DNA from: Shimia sp. CNT1-13L.2
GTDB lineage: Bacteria > Pseudomonadota > Alphaproteobacteria > Rhodobacterales > Rhodobacteraceae
Direction: 5' to 3'
DNA: 64,000 nt
Assembly (NCBI RefSeq): GCF_024331145.1
Contig: NZ_JANDJO010000010.1
Coordinates: forward strand, 59,779-123,778
Shown: piece after piece, positions 55,763 to 64,000 of the stretch
Position numbering within the stretch: position 1 is the first letter of the stretch
Layout of the letters: each line of letters starts with the position of its first letter
Translations under genes and position numbers: made by a program
The notes under the pieces: generated by a model
Databases searched by the model: none
Seen by the model: the letters and a program-made list of their open reading frames with translations, nothing else
Told to the model about the DNA's origin: nothing

Positions 55763-58042
55763 ATGTCCGACACGTCCAAAGAAACTTTGCGCCAGGCGGC
55801 GCTGCTCTACCACGAACAGCCGAAACCCGGAAAACTCGAAATTCGCGCTACCAAGCCGCTGGCAAACGGGCGCGACCTGTCCCGCGCCTACAGTCCCGGC
55901 GTCGCCGAGGCCTGCCTGGAAATCAAGGAAAGTGCAGCAAACGCATCACGTTACACGGCACGCGGCAATCTCGTGGCCGTGGTTTCCAACGGCTCTGCGG
56001 TGCTGGGCCTTGGCAACATTGGCGCCCTGGCTTCCAAGCCAGTAATGGAAGGCAAAGCGGTCCTCTTCAAAAAATTCGCCAACATCGACTGCTTCGATAT
56101 CGAGGTCAACGAATCTGACCCAGAGAAGCTTGCTGAAATCGTTTGCGCTCTCGAACCCACTTTCGGCGCCATCAACCTCGAAGATATCAAGGCCCCGGAT
56201 TGCTTCATTGTTGAAAAACTGTGCCGTGAGAAGATGAACATCCCCGTCTTCCACGATGACCAGCACGGCACCGCCATCGTCGTCGGTGCCGCCGCCACCA
56301 ACGCCTTGCGCGTTGCGGGCAAGAAATTCGAAGACATCAAGATCGTCTCGACCGGCGGTGGCGCGGCGGGCATCGCCTGCCTCAACATGCTCCTCAAGCT
56401 GGGTGTGAAACGCGAAAACGTCTGGCTCTGCGACATCAAAGGCGTCGTCTACGAAGGGCGCACCGAGGAAATGACGCCGCAAAAGGCCGAATACGCACAG
56501 GCCACCGACAAACGCACTCTGGACGAGGTCATCGAAGGCGCGGACATGTTCCTTGGCCTGTCCGGCCCGGGCGTCCTGAAACCCGAGATGGTCGCCAAGA
56601 TGACCGATCAGCCGATCATCTTCGCGCTCGCCAACCCGACACCCGAGATCATGCCCGAGGACGCCCGTGCCGTGAAACCGGACGCGATCATTGCGACCGG
56701 ACGCTCGGACTTCCCCAACCAGGTCAACAACGTTCTTTGCTTCCCGTTCATCTTCCGGGGCGCGCTCGACGTTGGCGCGACCGAGATCAACGACCAGATG
56801 CAACTGGCCTGTATCGACGGCATCGCGGAACTCGCCCGCACCACCACCAGTGCCGAGGCAGCCGCCGCCTACAAGGGTGAGCAACTGAACTTCGGGGCCG
56901 ACTACCTGATCCCGAAACCCTTTGATCCACGCCTAGTGGGTGTGGTCTCGGCCTCGGTGGCCAAGGCCGCGATGGACAGCGGCGTCGCCACCCGCCCCAT
57001 CGACAACATCGATGCCTATATTCACAAGCTGAACCAGTCGGTCTTCAAATCCGCCCTCCTGATGCGCCCGGTCTTCGAGGCCGCCAGCAAGGCGGCGCGC
57101 CGCATTGTCTTTGCCGAGGGCGAGGATGAGCGCGTCCTGCGTGCCGCTCAGGCAATCCTTGAGGAAACCACCGAAACGCCCATTCTCATTGGCCGTCCGG
57201 AAGTTATTGAAGCCCGCTGCGAACGTCACGGTCTTTCAATTCGCCTCGGCCGGGATTTCCAGATCGTGAACCCGGAAAACGACCCGCGCTACTATGACTA
57301 CTGGAATTCCTACCACGAGATCATGCAGCGCCGCGGGGTCACGCCCGACCTTGCCAAGGCCATCATGCGCACCAACACCACCGCCATCGGTGCGATCATG
57401 GTGCATCGGGGAGAGGCCGACAGCCTCATTTGTGGCACCTTCGGCGAATACCGCTGGCACCTGAATTACGTGAACCAGGTTCTTGGCAACGCCTCCTACC
57501 GTCCCCACGGTGCGCTGTCGCTGATGATCCTCGAAGACGGCCCCCTATTCATCGCCGACACCCATGTCTGGTCTCTGCCGACACCGGAACAGATCGCGGA
57601 AACCGTGGTGGGTGCCGCCCGCCACGTCCGCCGCTTCGGCCTTGAACCGAACATCGCTCTCTGCTCGCAATCGCAGTTTGGCAACCAAGCGGAAGGCGCT
57701 GGTAAACGCTTGCGCGCGGCCATTGACATCCTCGACAGCGAACCACGCGATTTCACCTACGAAGGCGAAATGAACGTTGATGCGGCGCTCGATCCGGAAC
57801 TGCGCAACCGCATCTTCCCGAACTCGCGCCTTCAGGGCGAGGCCAACGTGCTGATCTTTGCCCATGCCGACGCAGCATCCGGCGTGCGCAACATCCTCAA
57901 GATGCGCGCCGACGGCCTCGAAGTCGGACCGATCCTCATGGGCATGGGCAACAAAGCCCACATCGTGTCTCCGTCGATCACTGCGCGCGGCCTGCTCAAC
58001 ATGGCGGCGATCGCGGGCACGCCCGTGGCGCACTACGGCTGA
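55763..58042 (+). CDS. maeB: NADP-dependent malic enzyme with phosphotransacetylase-like domain
   Basis: The 759-residue protein has an N-terminal malic enzyme (YSPGVAEACLEI, PVFHDDQHGTAIV, GGGAAGIACLNML NADP fold) and a C-terminal domain of phosphotransacetylase type from about residue 430 (ARRIVFAEGEDERVLRAAQ). It decarboxylates malate to pyruvate with NADP. The PTA-like domain is normally regulatory, not catalytic, in this fusion. A strong terminator follows. Length is standard for the family. Confidence 0.95.
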   Translation: MSDTSKETLRQAALLYHEQPKPGKLEIRATKPLANGRDLSRAYSPGVAEACLEIKESAANASRYTARGNLVAVVSNGSAVLGLGNIGALASKPVMEGKAVLFKKFANIDCFDIEVNESDPEKLAEIVCALEPTFGAINLEDIKAPDCFIVEKLCREKMNIPVFHDDQHGTAIVVGAAATNALRVAGKKFEDIKIVSTGGGAAGIACLNMLLKLGVKRENVWLCDIKGVVYEGRTEEMTPQKAEYAQATDKRTLDEVIEGADMFLGLSGPGVLKPEMVAKMTDQPIIFALANPTPEIMPEDARAVKPDAIIATGRSDFPNQVNNVLCFPFIFRGALDVGATEINDQMQLACIDGIAELARTTTSAEAAAAYKGEQLNFGADYLIPKPFDPRLVGVVSASVAKAAMDSGVATRPIDNIDAYIHKLNQSVFKSALLMRPVFEAASKAARRIVFAEGEDERVLRAAQAILEETTETPILIGRPEVIEARCERHGLSIRLGRDFQIVNPENDPRYYDYWNSYHEIMQRRGVTPDLAKAIMRTNTTAIGAIMVHRGEADSLICGTFGEYRWHLNYVNQVLGNASYRPHGALSLMILEDGPLFIADTHVWSLPTPEQIAETVVGAARHVRRFGLEPNIALCSQSQFGNQAEGAGKRLRAAIDILDSEPRDFTYEGEMNVDAALDPELRNRIFPNSRLQGEANVLIFAHADAASGVRNILKMRADGLEVGPILMGMGNKAHIVSPSITARGLLNMAAIAGTPVAHYG

Positions 58043-58080
58043 TCCACCTGGCTCGGACACACCGGAACGAATCCTCGAAC

Positions 58081-58108
58081 AGGGCGCGATTCTCGCGCCC
58101 TTTTTCTT
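58081..58108 (+). terminator. Intrinsic terminator of maeB
   Basis: AGGGCGCGA (58081-58089) and TCGCGCCCT (58093-58101) form a perfect 9-bp stem with loop TTC, followed by TTTTCTTT. A clear Rho-independent form. Confidence 0.88.
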
Positions 58109-58219
58109 TGCAGTAAAAAAATTAGCAAATTTGCAAAAATCGCCAAATTTCCAGCTAAATAGCAATATAGCCATGTATTTGCAAAAATTTGCAGGCCAAT
58201 TTACACACCAACTGCAAAT
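58107..58219. promoter_or_regulatory. TTTGCAAA site cluster upstream of prpE (putative PccR region)
   Basis: Perfect TTTGCAAA octamers occur at 58130-58137 and 58178-58185, the latter followed two bases on by TTTGCAGG (58188-58195). Near-matches are TTTGCAGT (58107-58114) and CTGCAAAT (58212-58219). The region is strikingly AT-rich for this genome. Same motif type as at pccB and pccR. Confidence 0.62.
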
Positions 58220-58315
58220 TTTCCGCGATAATCTGACGCGACGTCCCTAAAACTTATTGCCCGCCTACGCTGCACTCCCGTAACTGTTCTGCAACCAGAT
58301 TGGAGGAGAAGTGTC

Positions 58316-60208
58316 ATGGCTTACAAAGACGTGTACGAGGGCTGGAAAAACGATCCCGAGGGGTTCTGGATGGACGCCGCCCAGGCAATCGATTGGGACG
58401 AAGCACCAAAGCAGGCGCTCTTCGACAAGGGCGAAAACCTCTACGAATGGTTCGCCGACGCCAAGGTCAACACCTGCTGGAACGCCGTCGACCGCCACGT
58501 CGAAGCGGGCCGTGGTGAACAGACCGCAATCATCTACGACTCCCCGATCACCCACACCAAACGCGAAATCTCCTATGTCGAGCTGCGCAACCGCGTGGCC
58601 AACCTTGCAGGCGCCCTGCGCGCCAAGGGCATCGAAAAGGGCGACCGCGTCATCATCTACATGCCGATGATCCCCGAAGCGCTGGAAGCCATGCTGGCCT
58701 GTGCCCGCCTTGGCGCGGTGCACTCGGTTGTCTTCGGCGGCTTTGCCTCCAACGAACTGGCCGTCCGCATCGACGACGCCAAGCCCAAGGCCATCATCGC
58801 CGCCTCCTGCGGTCTCGAGCCGGGCCGCGTGGTACACTACAAACCGCTGCTCGACGGAGCCATCGACCTCTCCGAACACAAGCCCGACTTCTGCGTCATC
58901 TTCCAGCGCGAACAGGAAGTGGCCGAACTGACCCCAGGCCGAGACGTCAACTGGCACGGCTTCCAATACGGCGTTGAACCGGCGGAATGCGTGCCGGTCG
59001 AAGGCAACCACCCCGCCTATATCCTCTACACCTCCGGCACCACCGGTCAGCCCAAGGGCGTCATCCGCCACACCGCGGGCCAGCTGGTTGCGCTGAACTG
59101 GACGATGAAAAACCTCTACAATGTCGAACCGGGCGATGTCTTCTGGGCCGCCTCCGACGTAGGCTGGGTCGTGGGCCACTCCTATATCTGCTATGGCCCG
59201 CTGATCCACGGCAACACCACCATCGTCTTCGAGGGCAAACCGGTCGGCACCCCCGACGCCGGCACCTTCTGGCGCGTGATCTCGGAACACAACGTCAAGT
59301 CGTTCTTCACCGCCCCCACCGCCTTCCGCGCGGTGAAACGCGAAGACCCGACCGGCGAATACGTCAAGAAATACGATCTCTCCTGCCTCAAGCAGGTCTA
59401 CCTCGCCGGTGAACGTGCCGACCCCGACACCATCGTCTGGGCGCAGGAACAGCTCCAGGTGCCGGTGGTCGATCACTGGTGGCAAACCGAAACCGGCTGG
59501 TCGATCGCGGCCAACCCGATCGGCATCGAGGAACTGCCGATCAAACTGGGTTCGCCAACCGTGCCGATGCCGGGCTATCAGGTCGAAATTCTAGACGATG
59601 CTGGCCACCCGGTCGAAGCGGGCACCCTTGGCGCCATCGCGATCAAACTGCCCCTGCCCCCCGGCACCCTGCCGACCCTCTGGAACGCGGAAGAGCGTTT
59701 CAAGAAATCCTACCTCAACACCTTCCCCGGCTACTACGAGACCGGCGATGCGGGCATGATGGACGAAGACGGCTATGTCTACATCATGGCGCGTACCGAT
59801 GACGTCATCAACGTCGCCGGCCACCGTCTCTCGACCGGCGGCATGGAAGAAGTGCTGGCAGGTCACCCCGACGTGGCAGAATGCGCGGTTATCGGTGTCA
59901 CCGACCAGCTCAAGGGCCAGATGCCCGTTGGCTTCCTCTGCCTGAACGCTGGCACCGACCGCGATCACGCCGACGTGGTCAAAGAAGTGGTGAAGCTGGT
60001 GCGCGAAAAGATCGGCCCGGTTGCCGCTTTCAAACTGGCCGTGGTTGTGGATCGCCTGCCCAAGACCCGCTCGGGCAAGATCCTGCGCGGAACCATGGTC
60101 AACATTGCCGACAGCACCCCCTACAAGATGCCGGCCACCATCGACGATCCCGCCATCCTCGACGAGATCAAGGAAGCCCTGCAAACCATCGGTTACGCCA
60201 AGGGCTAA
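58316..60208 (+). CDS. prpE: Propionyl-CoA synthetase (propionate-CoA ligase)
   Basis: The 630-residue AMP-forming ligase has YTSGTTGQPKGVIRHTAGQL, the WWQTETGWS motif, YYETGDAGMMDEDGY and the acetylatable lysine motif PKTRSGKILRGTM. The opening YEGWKNDPEGFWMDAA and overall pattern match PrpE more closely than Acs. It activates propionate with ATP and CoA in the cytoplasm, feeding propionyl-CoA carboxylase. ATG at 58316 follows GGAGGAGAA. Its upstream region carries a TTTGCAAA cluster, so PccR control is likely. Confidence 0.9.
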   Translation: MAYKDVYEGWKNDPEGFWMDAAQAIDWDEAPKQALFDKGENLYEWFADAKVNTCWNAVDRHVEAGRGEQTAIIYDSPITHTKREISYVELRNRVANLAGALRAKGIEKGDRVIIYMPMIPEALEAMLACARLGAVHSVVFGGFASNELAVRIDDAKPKAIIAASCGLEPGRVVHYKPLLDGAIDLSEHKPDFCVIFQREQEVAELTPGRDVNWHGFQYGVEPAECVPVEGNHPAYILYTSGTTGQPKGVIRHTAGQLVALNWTMKNLYNVEPGDVFWAASDVGWVVGHSYICYGPLIHGNTTIVFEGKPVGTPDAGTFWRVISEHNVKSFFTAPTAFRAVKREDPTGEYVKKYDLSCLKQVYLAGERADPDTIVWAQEQLQVPVVDHWWQTETGWSIAANPIGIEELPIKLGSPTVPMPGYQVEILDDAGHPVEAGTLGAIAIKLPLPPGTLPTLWNAEERFKKSYLNTFPGYYETGDAGMMDEDGYVYIMARTDDVINVAGHRLSTGGMEEVLAGHPDVAECAVIGVTDQLKGQMPVGFLCLNAGTDRDHADVVKEVVKLVREKIGPVAAFKLAVVVDRLPKTRSGKILRGTMVNIADSTPYKMPATIDDPAILDEIKEALQTIGYAKG

Positions 60209-60230
60209 CCCCTTCGCCCAAGGCTACGTC

Positions 60231-60258
60231 AAGACCCCGCCAAGCGCGGGGTCTTTTC
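60231..60258 (+). terminator. Intrinsic terminator of prpE
   Basis: AAGACCCCGC (60231-60240) and GCGGGGTCTT (60246-60255) form a perfect 10-bp stem with loop CAAGC, followed by TTCG. It lies 22 bases after the prpE stop. Confidence 0.86.
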
Positions 60259-60393
60259 GTTTGTGCCGCGGATCGACGCGCGGGGTGTCGCTTTCGCAGG
60301 GCCACGCGATTGACTTTGCCCCTACGAAAGCCCTCTATCCCCTCCGGGCGCCCCAAGGTCGGCCCGAAACCGCGCGAACAAGAAAGACATGTC

Positions 60394-61608
60394 ATGAGTC
60401 TGACCCCGGAACTGATCCAATCCACTTATGCCGCGATCAAACCGGCGACGGTGATCACACCGACGGTGCACGCCTCCCGTCTTTCCCTGCAACTGGGGTT
60501 TGATCTTTACCTCAAGCTCGAAAACCTCCAGCACACCAATGCCTTCAAGGCCCGTGGCGCGCTTGCCAAACTGTTGACGCTGTCAGAAGACGAGCGCAAG
60601 GCTGGTGTCATCGCCTGCAGCGCGGGCAACCACGCACAGGGCGTGGCCTATCACGCCTCCCTGCTTGGCATCCCCTCGGTCATCGTCATGCCCGAAGGCA
60701 CCCCTTTCAACAAGGTCAAGCGCACCGGCGATTTCGGGGCCGAAGTCATCCTGCACGGCACCGGCTTTGACGAAAGCGTCCAATTCACCCTCGACATGGC
60801 CCGCGACAAGGGCATGACCTTCATCCACCCCTTCGACGACCCCGTCGTCGCCGCCGGTCAGGGCAGCGTGGCCATCGAAATGCTGGAACAGGAACCCGAC
60901 CTCGACACCATCGTCGTCCCCATCGGCGGCGGCGGCCTGATCGCGGGCATCGCCGTTGCCGCCAAATCGATCAAACCGGGCATCCAGATCATCGGCGCGC
61001 AGGCCGAAACCTTTGATGCCGTCAAGGCCGCCATCGACGGCACCGAGGCGCAAAGCAAGGGCAAAACCCTTGCCGAGGGCATTGCCGTCCGCGCGCCTGC
61101 ACAAACCCATATCGAAACCATCCGCGCCCTCGTGGACCGCGTCGAAACCGCCTCAGAAACCGAGATCGAAGAGGCCATCTTCGACCTTCTCAGCCACGAA
61201 AAGCTTGTTGCCGAAGGCGCGGCCGGTGCGGGTCTCGCCGTGATCAAGAACAATGCCGAGGCCTTCAAAGGCAAGAAAGTGGGCCTTGTGGTCTGTGGCG
61301 GCAACATCGATTCCCGAATGCTGTCGACCCTGATCCTGCGCGGCCTCGTGCGCGACGGGCGCATCACCCGCCTGACCTTCGAGATCGACGACACCCCCGG
61401 CCAACTCTCCGACATCTCGCGCATCATCGGCGAAAGCGGGGCCAACGTGATCGAGGTGATCCACCAGCGCATGATGCAGACCGTGGCCCTCAAACAGGCC
61501 GAGCTGGAAATCGTGATCGAAGCCCGCGACCTCCTGCACGTGAAAGAGATCGTCGCCAACCTGCGCGGCGCGGGCTACACCCTGCGCACCGACAACCCGC
61601 TGGTCTGA
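60394..61608 (+). CDS. ilvA: Threonine ammonia-lyase
   Basis: The 404-residue PLP enzyme has the lysine Schiff-base site NAFKARGA (K52), the phosphate loop VPIGGGGLIAG and CGGNID, and a C-terminal ACT-like domain (TFEIDDTPGQLSDISRIIGE). It deaminates threonine to 2-oxobutyrate, for isoleucine or as a route toward propionyl-CoA. The catabolic TdcB-like length with ACT domain is common in alphaproteobacteria. ATG at 60394 overlaps no other gene. Confidence 0.92.
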   Translation: MSLTPELIQSTYAAIKPATVITPTVHASRLSLQLGFDLYLKLENLQHTNAFKARGALAKLLTLSEDERKAGVIACSAGNHAQGVAYHASLLGIPSVIVMPEGTPFNKVKRTGDFGAEVILHGTGFDESVQFTLDMARDKGMTFIHPFDDPVVAAGQGSVAIEMLEQEPDLDTIVVPIGGGGLIAGIAVAAKSIKPGIQIIGAQAETFDAVKAAIDGTEAQSKGKTLAEGIAVRAPAQTHIETIRALVDRVETASETEIEEAIFDLLSHEKLVAEGAAGAGLAVIKNNAEAFKGKKVGLVVCGGNIDSRMLSTLILRGLVRDGRITRLTFEIDDTPGQLSDISRIIGESGANVIEVIHQRMMQTVALKQAELEIVIEARDLLHVKEIVANLRGAGYTLRTDNPLV

Positions 61609-61688
61609 TCCCGACCCCATGTCGCTCCCGGACATGCGCCCTGCGGATGCGGGGCTAGCCTCCTTTCTGACAGAGAGGAGGACCCCGC

Positions 61689-62837
61689 ATGTTCAAAGCC
61701 CGCATGGACGCCTTTCGCGACCGACTGGAGGCCGCCGGAATCGACGTTGCCCTGATCACGGATGACGACAACGTCTACTATCTGACTGGCTACTACGACT
61801 ATCTCCATATGGAGTTTGGCCGCCCCACCATCCTTGTTGTCCCCCGCGACGGTGACACCCTTCTCATCACCCCCACGATTGACCTTGTCGCGGCCCTCTC
61901 CTCGGCCCGTGTCGACCGCATTGCCGACTGGAACGATGGCGCCGGTGAAGAGTGGCGCACGGAACTTCCCGCCGCCATCGGCACCGCCCGCAAGGTCGCG
62001 CTTGAACCTGAACACATGCCACCCGTGGTGCGCGCCTATCTCGACAGCCTCGTCGACAAGGAAACCCTGACCTCCGTCACCCCCATCCTTTCCGATATGC
62101 GGATGATCAAGTCGGACGAGGAACTGCAACTGGCACGCCACGCCGGACAGGTTGCCAACGCGATGATGCAGGCTGGTCGCGATGCCATCTCGGACGGCAC
62201 GCCGGAATACGAGGTGGCGCTTGCCATTTCCCAAGCCGGAACCCGCACCGCCGCCGGCCTTCTGGCCGCGCATTACGACGACAGGGACATGTCGCCCACC
62301 ACGCATTTCCTCCAGATCATGGCTTCGGGCGACACCATCACCAAGACCCACCACCGCGCCTCGACCCGCGTGATGCGCCGCACCGAACCCGTTTTCTTGT
62401 GTTTCTGCGGCATGACCAACTTTCACCGCTTCAAACTGGGCTTCGATCGCACCTTCTGGATCGAAAGCGCCGATCCCGCCCAGGTCGCGCTTTATGAAAC
62501 CGCCGTCAAAAGCCAGCAGGCGGCCCTGGCCGCCCTGTGCCCCGGTGTCACTGCCGAAAGCGTCCACGCCGCCTATGCCGAGGTCATTCAGGAGGCAGGC
62601 TTTGACTATCCCTTCCGCTGTGGCCGCGCGACGGGGTTTTCGTTTCTGGAACATCCGCAACTTGTCACCGGCGATACCACGATCCTGCAACCCGGCATGG
62701 TGCTCGCCGTCGACGGCTCTGTCGCCACCAACGATTTTCGCGCTCAGGTGGGAGACAGTTTCATCATCACCGAAGACGGCTACGAACCGCTCACCAATCA
62801 CCCCAAAACGTTGGAAGACGTGATCCTGCCCGCCTAG
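61689..62837 (+). CDS. M24 (pita-bread) family protein with altered metal site
   Basis: The 382-residue protein has an N-terminal creatinase-like domain (DVALITDDDNVYYLTGYYDY) and a C-terminal M24 fold. In the C-terminal domain the usual first Asp is replaced (CFCGMTNFHR from residue 238), only D253 remains, the third ligand His of GHGIG is replaced in GRATG, and the Glu ligands are Asp or Gly (AVDGSV, VGDSFI). Such losses occur in metal-independent creatinase and ectoine-hydrolase-type enzymes. Aminopeptidase P is unlikely. Start ATG at 61689 follows AGAGGAGG. Confidence 0.82.
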   Translation: MFKARMDAFRDRLEAAGIDVALITDDDNVYYLTGYYDYLHMEFGRPTILVVPRDGDTLLITPTIDLVAALSSARVDRIADWNDGAGEEWRTELPAAIGTARKVALEPEHMPPVVRAYLDSLVDKETLTSVTPILSDMRMIKSDEELQLARHAGQVANAMMQAGRDAISDGTPEYEVALAISQAGTRTAAGLLAAHYDDRDMSPTTHFLQIMASGDTITKTHHRASTRVMRRTEPVFLCFCGMTNFHRFKLGFDRTFWIESADPAQVALYETAVKSQQAALAALCPGVTAESVHAAYAEVIQEAGFDYPFRCGRATGFSFLEHPQLVTGDTTILQPGMVLAVDGSVATNDFRAQVGDSFIITEDGYEPLTNHPKTLEDVILPA

Positions 62838-62843
62838 GCAGGG

Positions 62844-63605
62844 TCACACAAACTGTTCGCGGATCAGCCGTTCCTCGAGCCCGTGGCCGGGATCGAACAG
62901 GATGCGATGGGCAATCGAGTCATCCGAACTGATCTCGACATTCAAGACATTGCGTACCGCTCGGCTGTCCGCCTCGGCCATGACCGGGCGTTTCTCGGGG
63001 TTCAGCACATCAAAACGCACCCGCGCGTTCTTGGGCACCAGCGCCCCGCGCCAGCGTCGAGGCCGAAACGCGGCCACCGCCGTCAGGGCAAGCACATCCG
63101 ACCCGATCGGCAGGATCGGCCCGTGCGCCGAATAGTTATAGGCCGTCGATCCCGCGGGCGTCGCCAGAAGCGCGCCATCACAAACCAGTTCATCCAGCCG
63201 CAACCGCCCGTCAATCGTAATCCGCAGCTTTGCCGCCTGCGCCCCGGCCCGCAGCAGCGAGACCTCGTTGATCGCCAGGGCCTCATGCACCGTGCCATCG
63301 GCACAGGTCGCCCGCATCGCAAGCGGGTTGATCACCTCTTCCTCGGCCGCGGCAAGGCGTTCGGGCAACCCGGTCTCAACATATTCATTCATCAGGAACC
63401 CCACCGTGCCCCGGTTCATCCCGTAGACCGGCAGGTCGAGTTCCTGTGTGCCGTGCAGGGTCTGGAGCATGAAACCGTCGCCACCAAGGGCCACGATCAC
63501 GTCGGCACCATCCGGCGCGACATTGCCATATCGGCTGATCAAAGCCGCCCGCGCGGTCTGGGCAACCGGCGCGTCACTGGCCAGAAAGGCGATTCTCTCA
63601 GGCAT
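62844..63605 (-). CDS. nadK: NAD kinase
   Basis: The 253-residue enzyme phosphorylates NAD to NADP. It has the ATP/NAD loop [24 protein letters not shown] and the [16 protein letters not shown] motif. It is convergent with the M24 gene and divergent from glyA, with 182 bases of upstream sequence. Confidence 0.95.
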   Translation of the reverse strand: MPERIAFLASDAPVAQTARAALISRYGNVAPDGADVIVALGGDGFMLQTLHGTQELDLPVYGMNRGTVGFLMNEYVETGLPERLAAAEEEVINPLAMRATCADGTVHEALAINEVSLLRAGAQAAKLRITIDGRLRLDELVCDGALLATPAGSTAYNYSAHGPILPIGSDVLALTAVAAFRPRRWRGALVPKNARVRFDVLNPEKRPVMAEADSRAVRNVLNVEISSDDSIAHRILFDPGHGLEERLIREQFV

Positions 63606-63642
63606 GTTTTTTCCCCGAATCCTGTTTCCAATGCCCTAAACG

Positions 63643-63744
63643 GTGTTTCCGATCGAAGCACATCTCCACCCAAGGCACCAGTATCGCCGCTCAGACAAAG
63701 CGTCACGTCGCTTTCAGCCCTTTCTCCCCCTATGTGTTTCCGAT
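63643..63744. repeat. Direct repeat in the nadK-glyA intergenic region
   Basis: GTGTTTCCGAT occurs at 63643-63653 and 63734-63744, 91 bases apart. A related CCTGTTTCC lies at 63621-63629. They may be binding sites in the divergent promoters; no regulator is known to me. Confidence 0.4.
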
Positions 63745-63787
63745 AGGAAAATCCTCGAAATATCACCCATTTTATGGAGCAATGCCC

Positions 63788-64000
63788 ATGACCACTGTTC
63801 GCGATTCCGGTTTCTTCACCGAATCCCTGGCCACCCGTGACCCCGAGCTGTTTGGAGCGATCACCGATGAGCTGGGTCGCCAGCGCGACGAGATCGAGCT
63901 AATCGCCTCGGAAAACATCGTGTCCGCCGCGGTGATGGAAGCGCAGGGCTCGGTTCTGACCAACAAATACGCCGAAGGCTACCCGGGCCGTCGCTACTAT
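63788..64000 (+). CDS. glyA: Serine hydroxymethyltransferase, 5' part
   Basis: The gene runs off the right edge; 71 residues are visible. They include the GlyA opening [19 protein letters not shown] and [18 protein letters not shown], which are diagnostic. The enzyme interconverts serine and glycine with tetrahydrofolate. ATG at 63788 is preferred to the in-frame ATG at 63782, because the GGAG at 63776-63779 is then 8 bases away instead of 2. Confidence 0.94.
   Translation, partial: MTTVRDSGFFTESLATRDPELFGAITDELGRQRDEIELIASENIVSAAVMEAQGSVLTNKYAEGYPGRRYY

Overview
The window is GC-rich, densely coding chromosomal DNA of an alphaproteobacterium, most likely a marine Rhodobacterales species of the Roseobacter group. 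This is inferred from gene content: a pccB/pccR propionyl-CoA carboxylase locus with ScfR-type TTTGCAAA sites, a full choline-O-sulfate to glycine betaine cluster, an RTX serralysin-like protease, a stand-alone Hint-domain protein, a TPR-sulfotransferase, and many small transporters and TetR/LysR regulators. I see no rRNA, tRNA, CRISPR array, IS element, phage or plasmid module. No gap between genes exceeds 300 bases; the longest are 58043-58315, 36991-37242 and 954-1186, and each carries regulatory structure that is annotated.

Layout. 1-8.3 kb: 5' part of pccB (propionyl-CoA carboxylase beta), a divergent RTX metalloprotease, a Bcr/CflA exporter, a TetR regulator facing a Rieske oxygenase across a clear operator, the short-chain acyl-CoA regulator pccR, an alpha/beta hydrolase and a DUF465 protein. 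8.4-17.7 kb: osmoprotectant block with two transcription units, betI-betC-betT and (BCCT-like transporter)-betB-betA, the second divergent from another BetI-like repressor. An unusual hairpin with a G-quadruplex-type loop separates betB and betA. 17.7-24 kb: LysR/TauD dioxygenase pair, DMT exporter, pirin, ArgO-type exporter with divergent ArgP-type LysR, and yebC. 24-36.5 kb: SLC13 permease, divergent GAPDH, ureidoglycine aminohydrolase-like cupin, SRAP protein, TPR-sulfotransferase, DUF1992, periplasmic 5'-nucleotidase, DUF952-pyrD-arsC, MATE pump and two PaaI-like thioesterases. 36.6-45 kb: fatty-acid oxidation operon with two tandem MerR regulators (merR2, acyl-CoA dehydrogenase, small RHH-like protein, acyl-CoA dehydrogenase, GST, thiolase, fadB-type fusion). 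45-51 kb: Hint protein, DMT exporter, acyl-CoA ligase, degenerate M48-like membrane protein, SPOR-domain protein. 51-55.6 kb: nucleoside salvage operon cdd-deoA-deoB-add-upp. 55.7-64 kb: maeB malic enzyme, prpE propionyl-CoA synthetase, threonine ammonia-lyase, metal-ligand-poor M24 protein, NAD kinase and the start of glyA.

How the parts connect. Propionate metabolism is spread over the window: prpE makes propionyl-CoA, pccB carboxylates it, and the region before each of these genes and before pccR carries TTTGCAAA-type sites, so PccR probably controls all three. The fatty-acid oxidation operon supplies acetyl-CoA and can supply propionyl-CoA, and maeB links the C4 pool back to pyruvate. The bet genes turn choline-O-sulfate and choline into glycine betaine. 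The strongest non-gene structures are the betB-betA hairpin, two adjacent perfect palindromes after pccR, and clean operator dyads at the TetR/Rieske, betI, argP-like and merR2 promoters. All functional calls rest on motifs and family recognition by eye; no database search was run.
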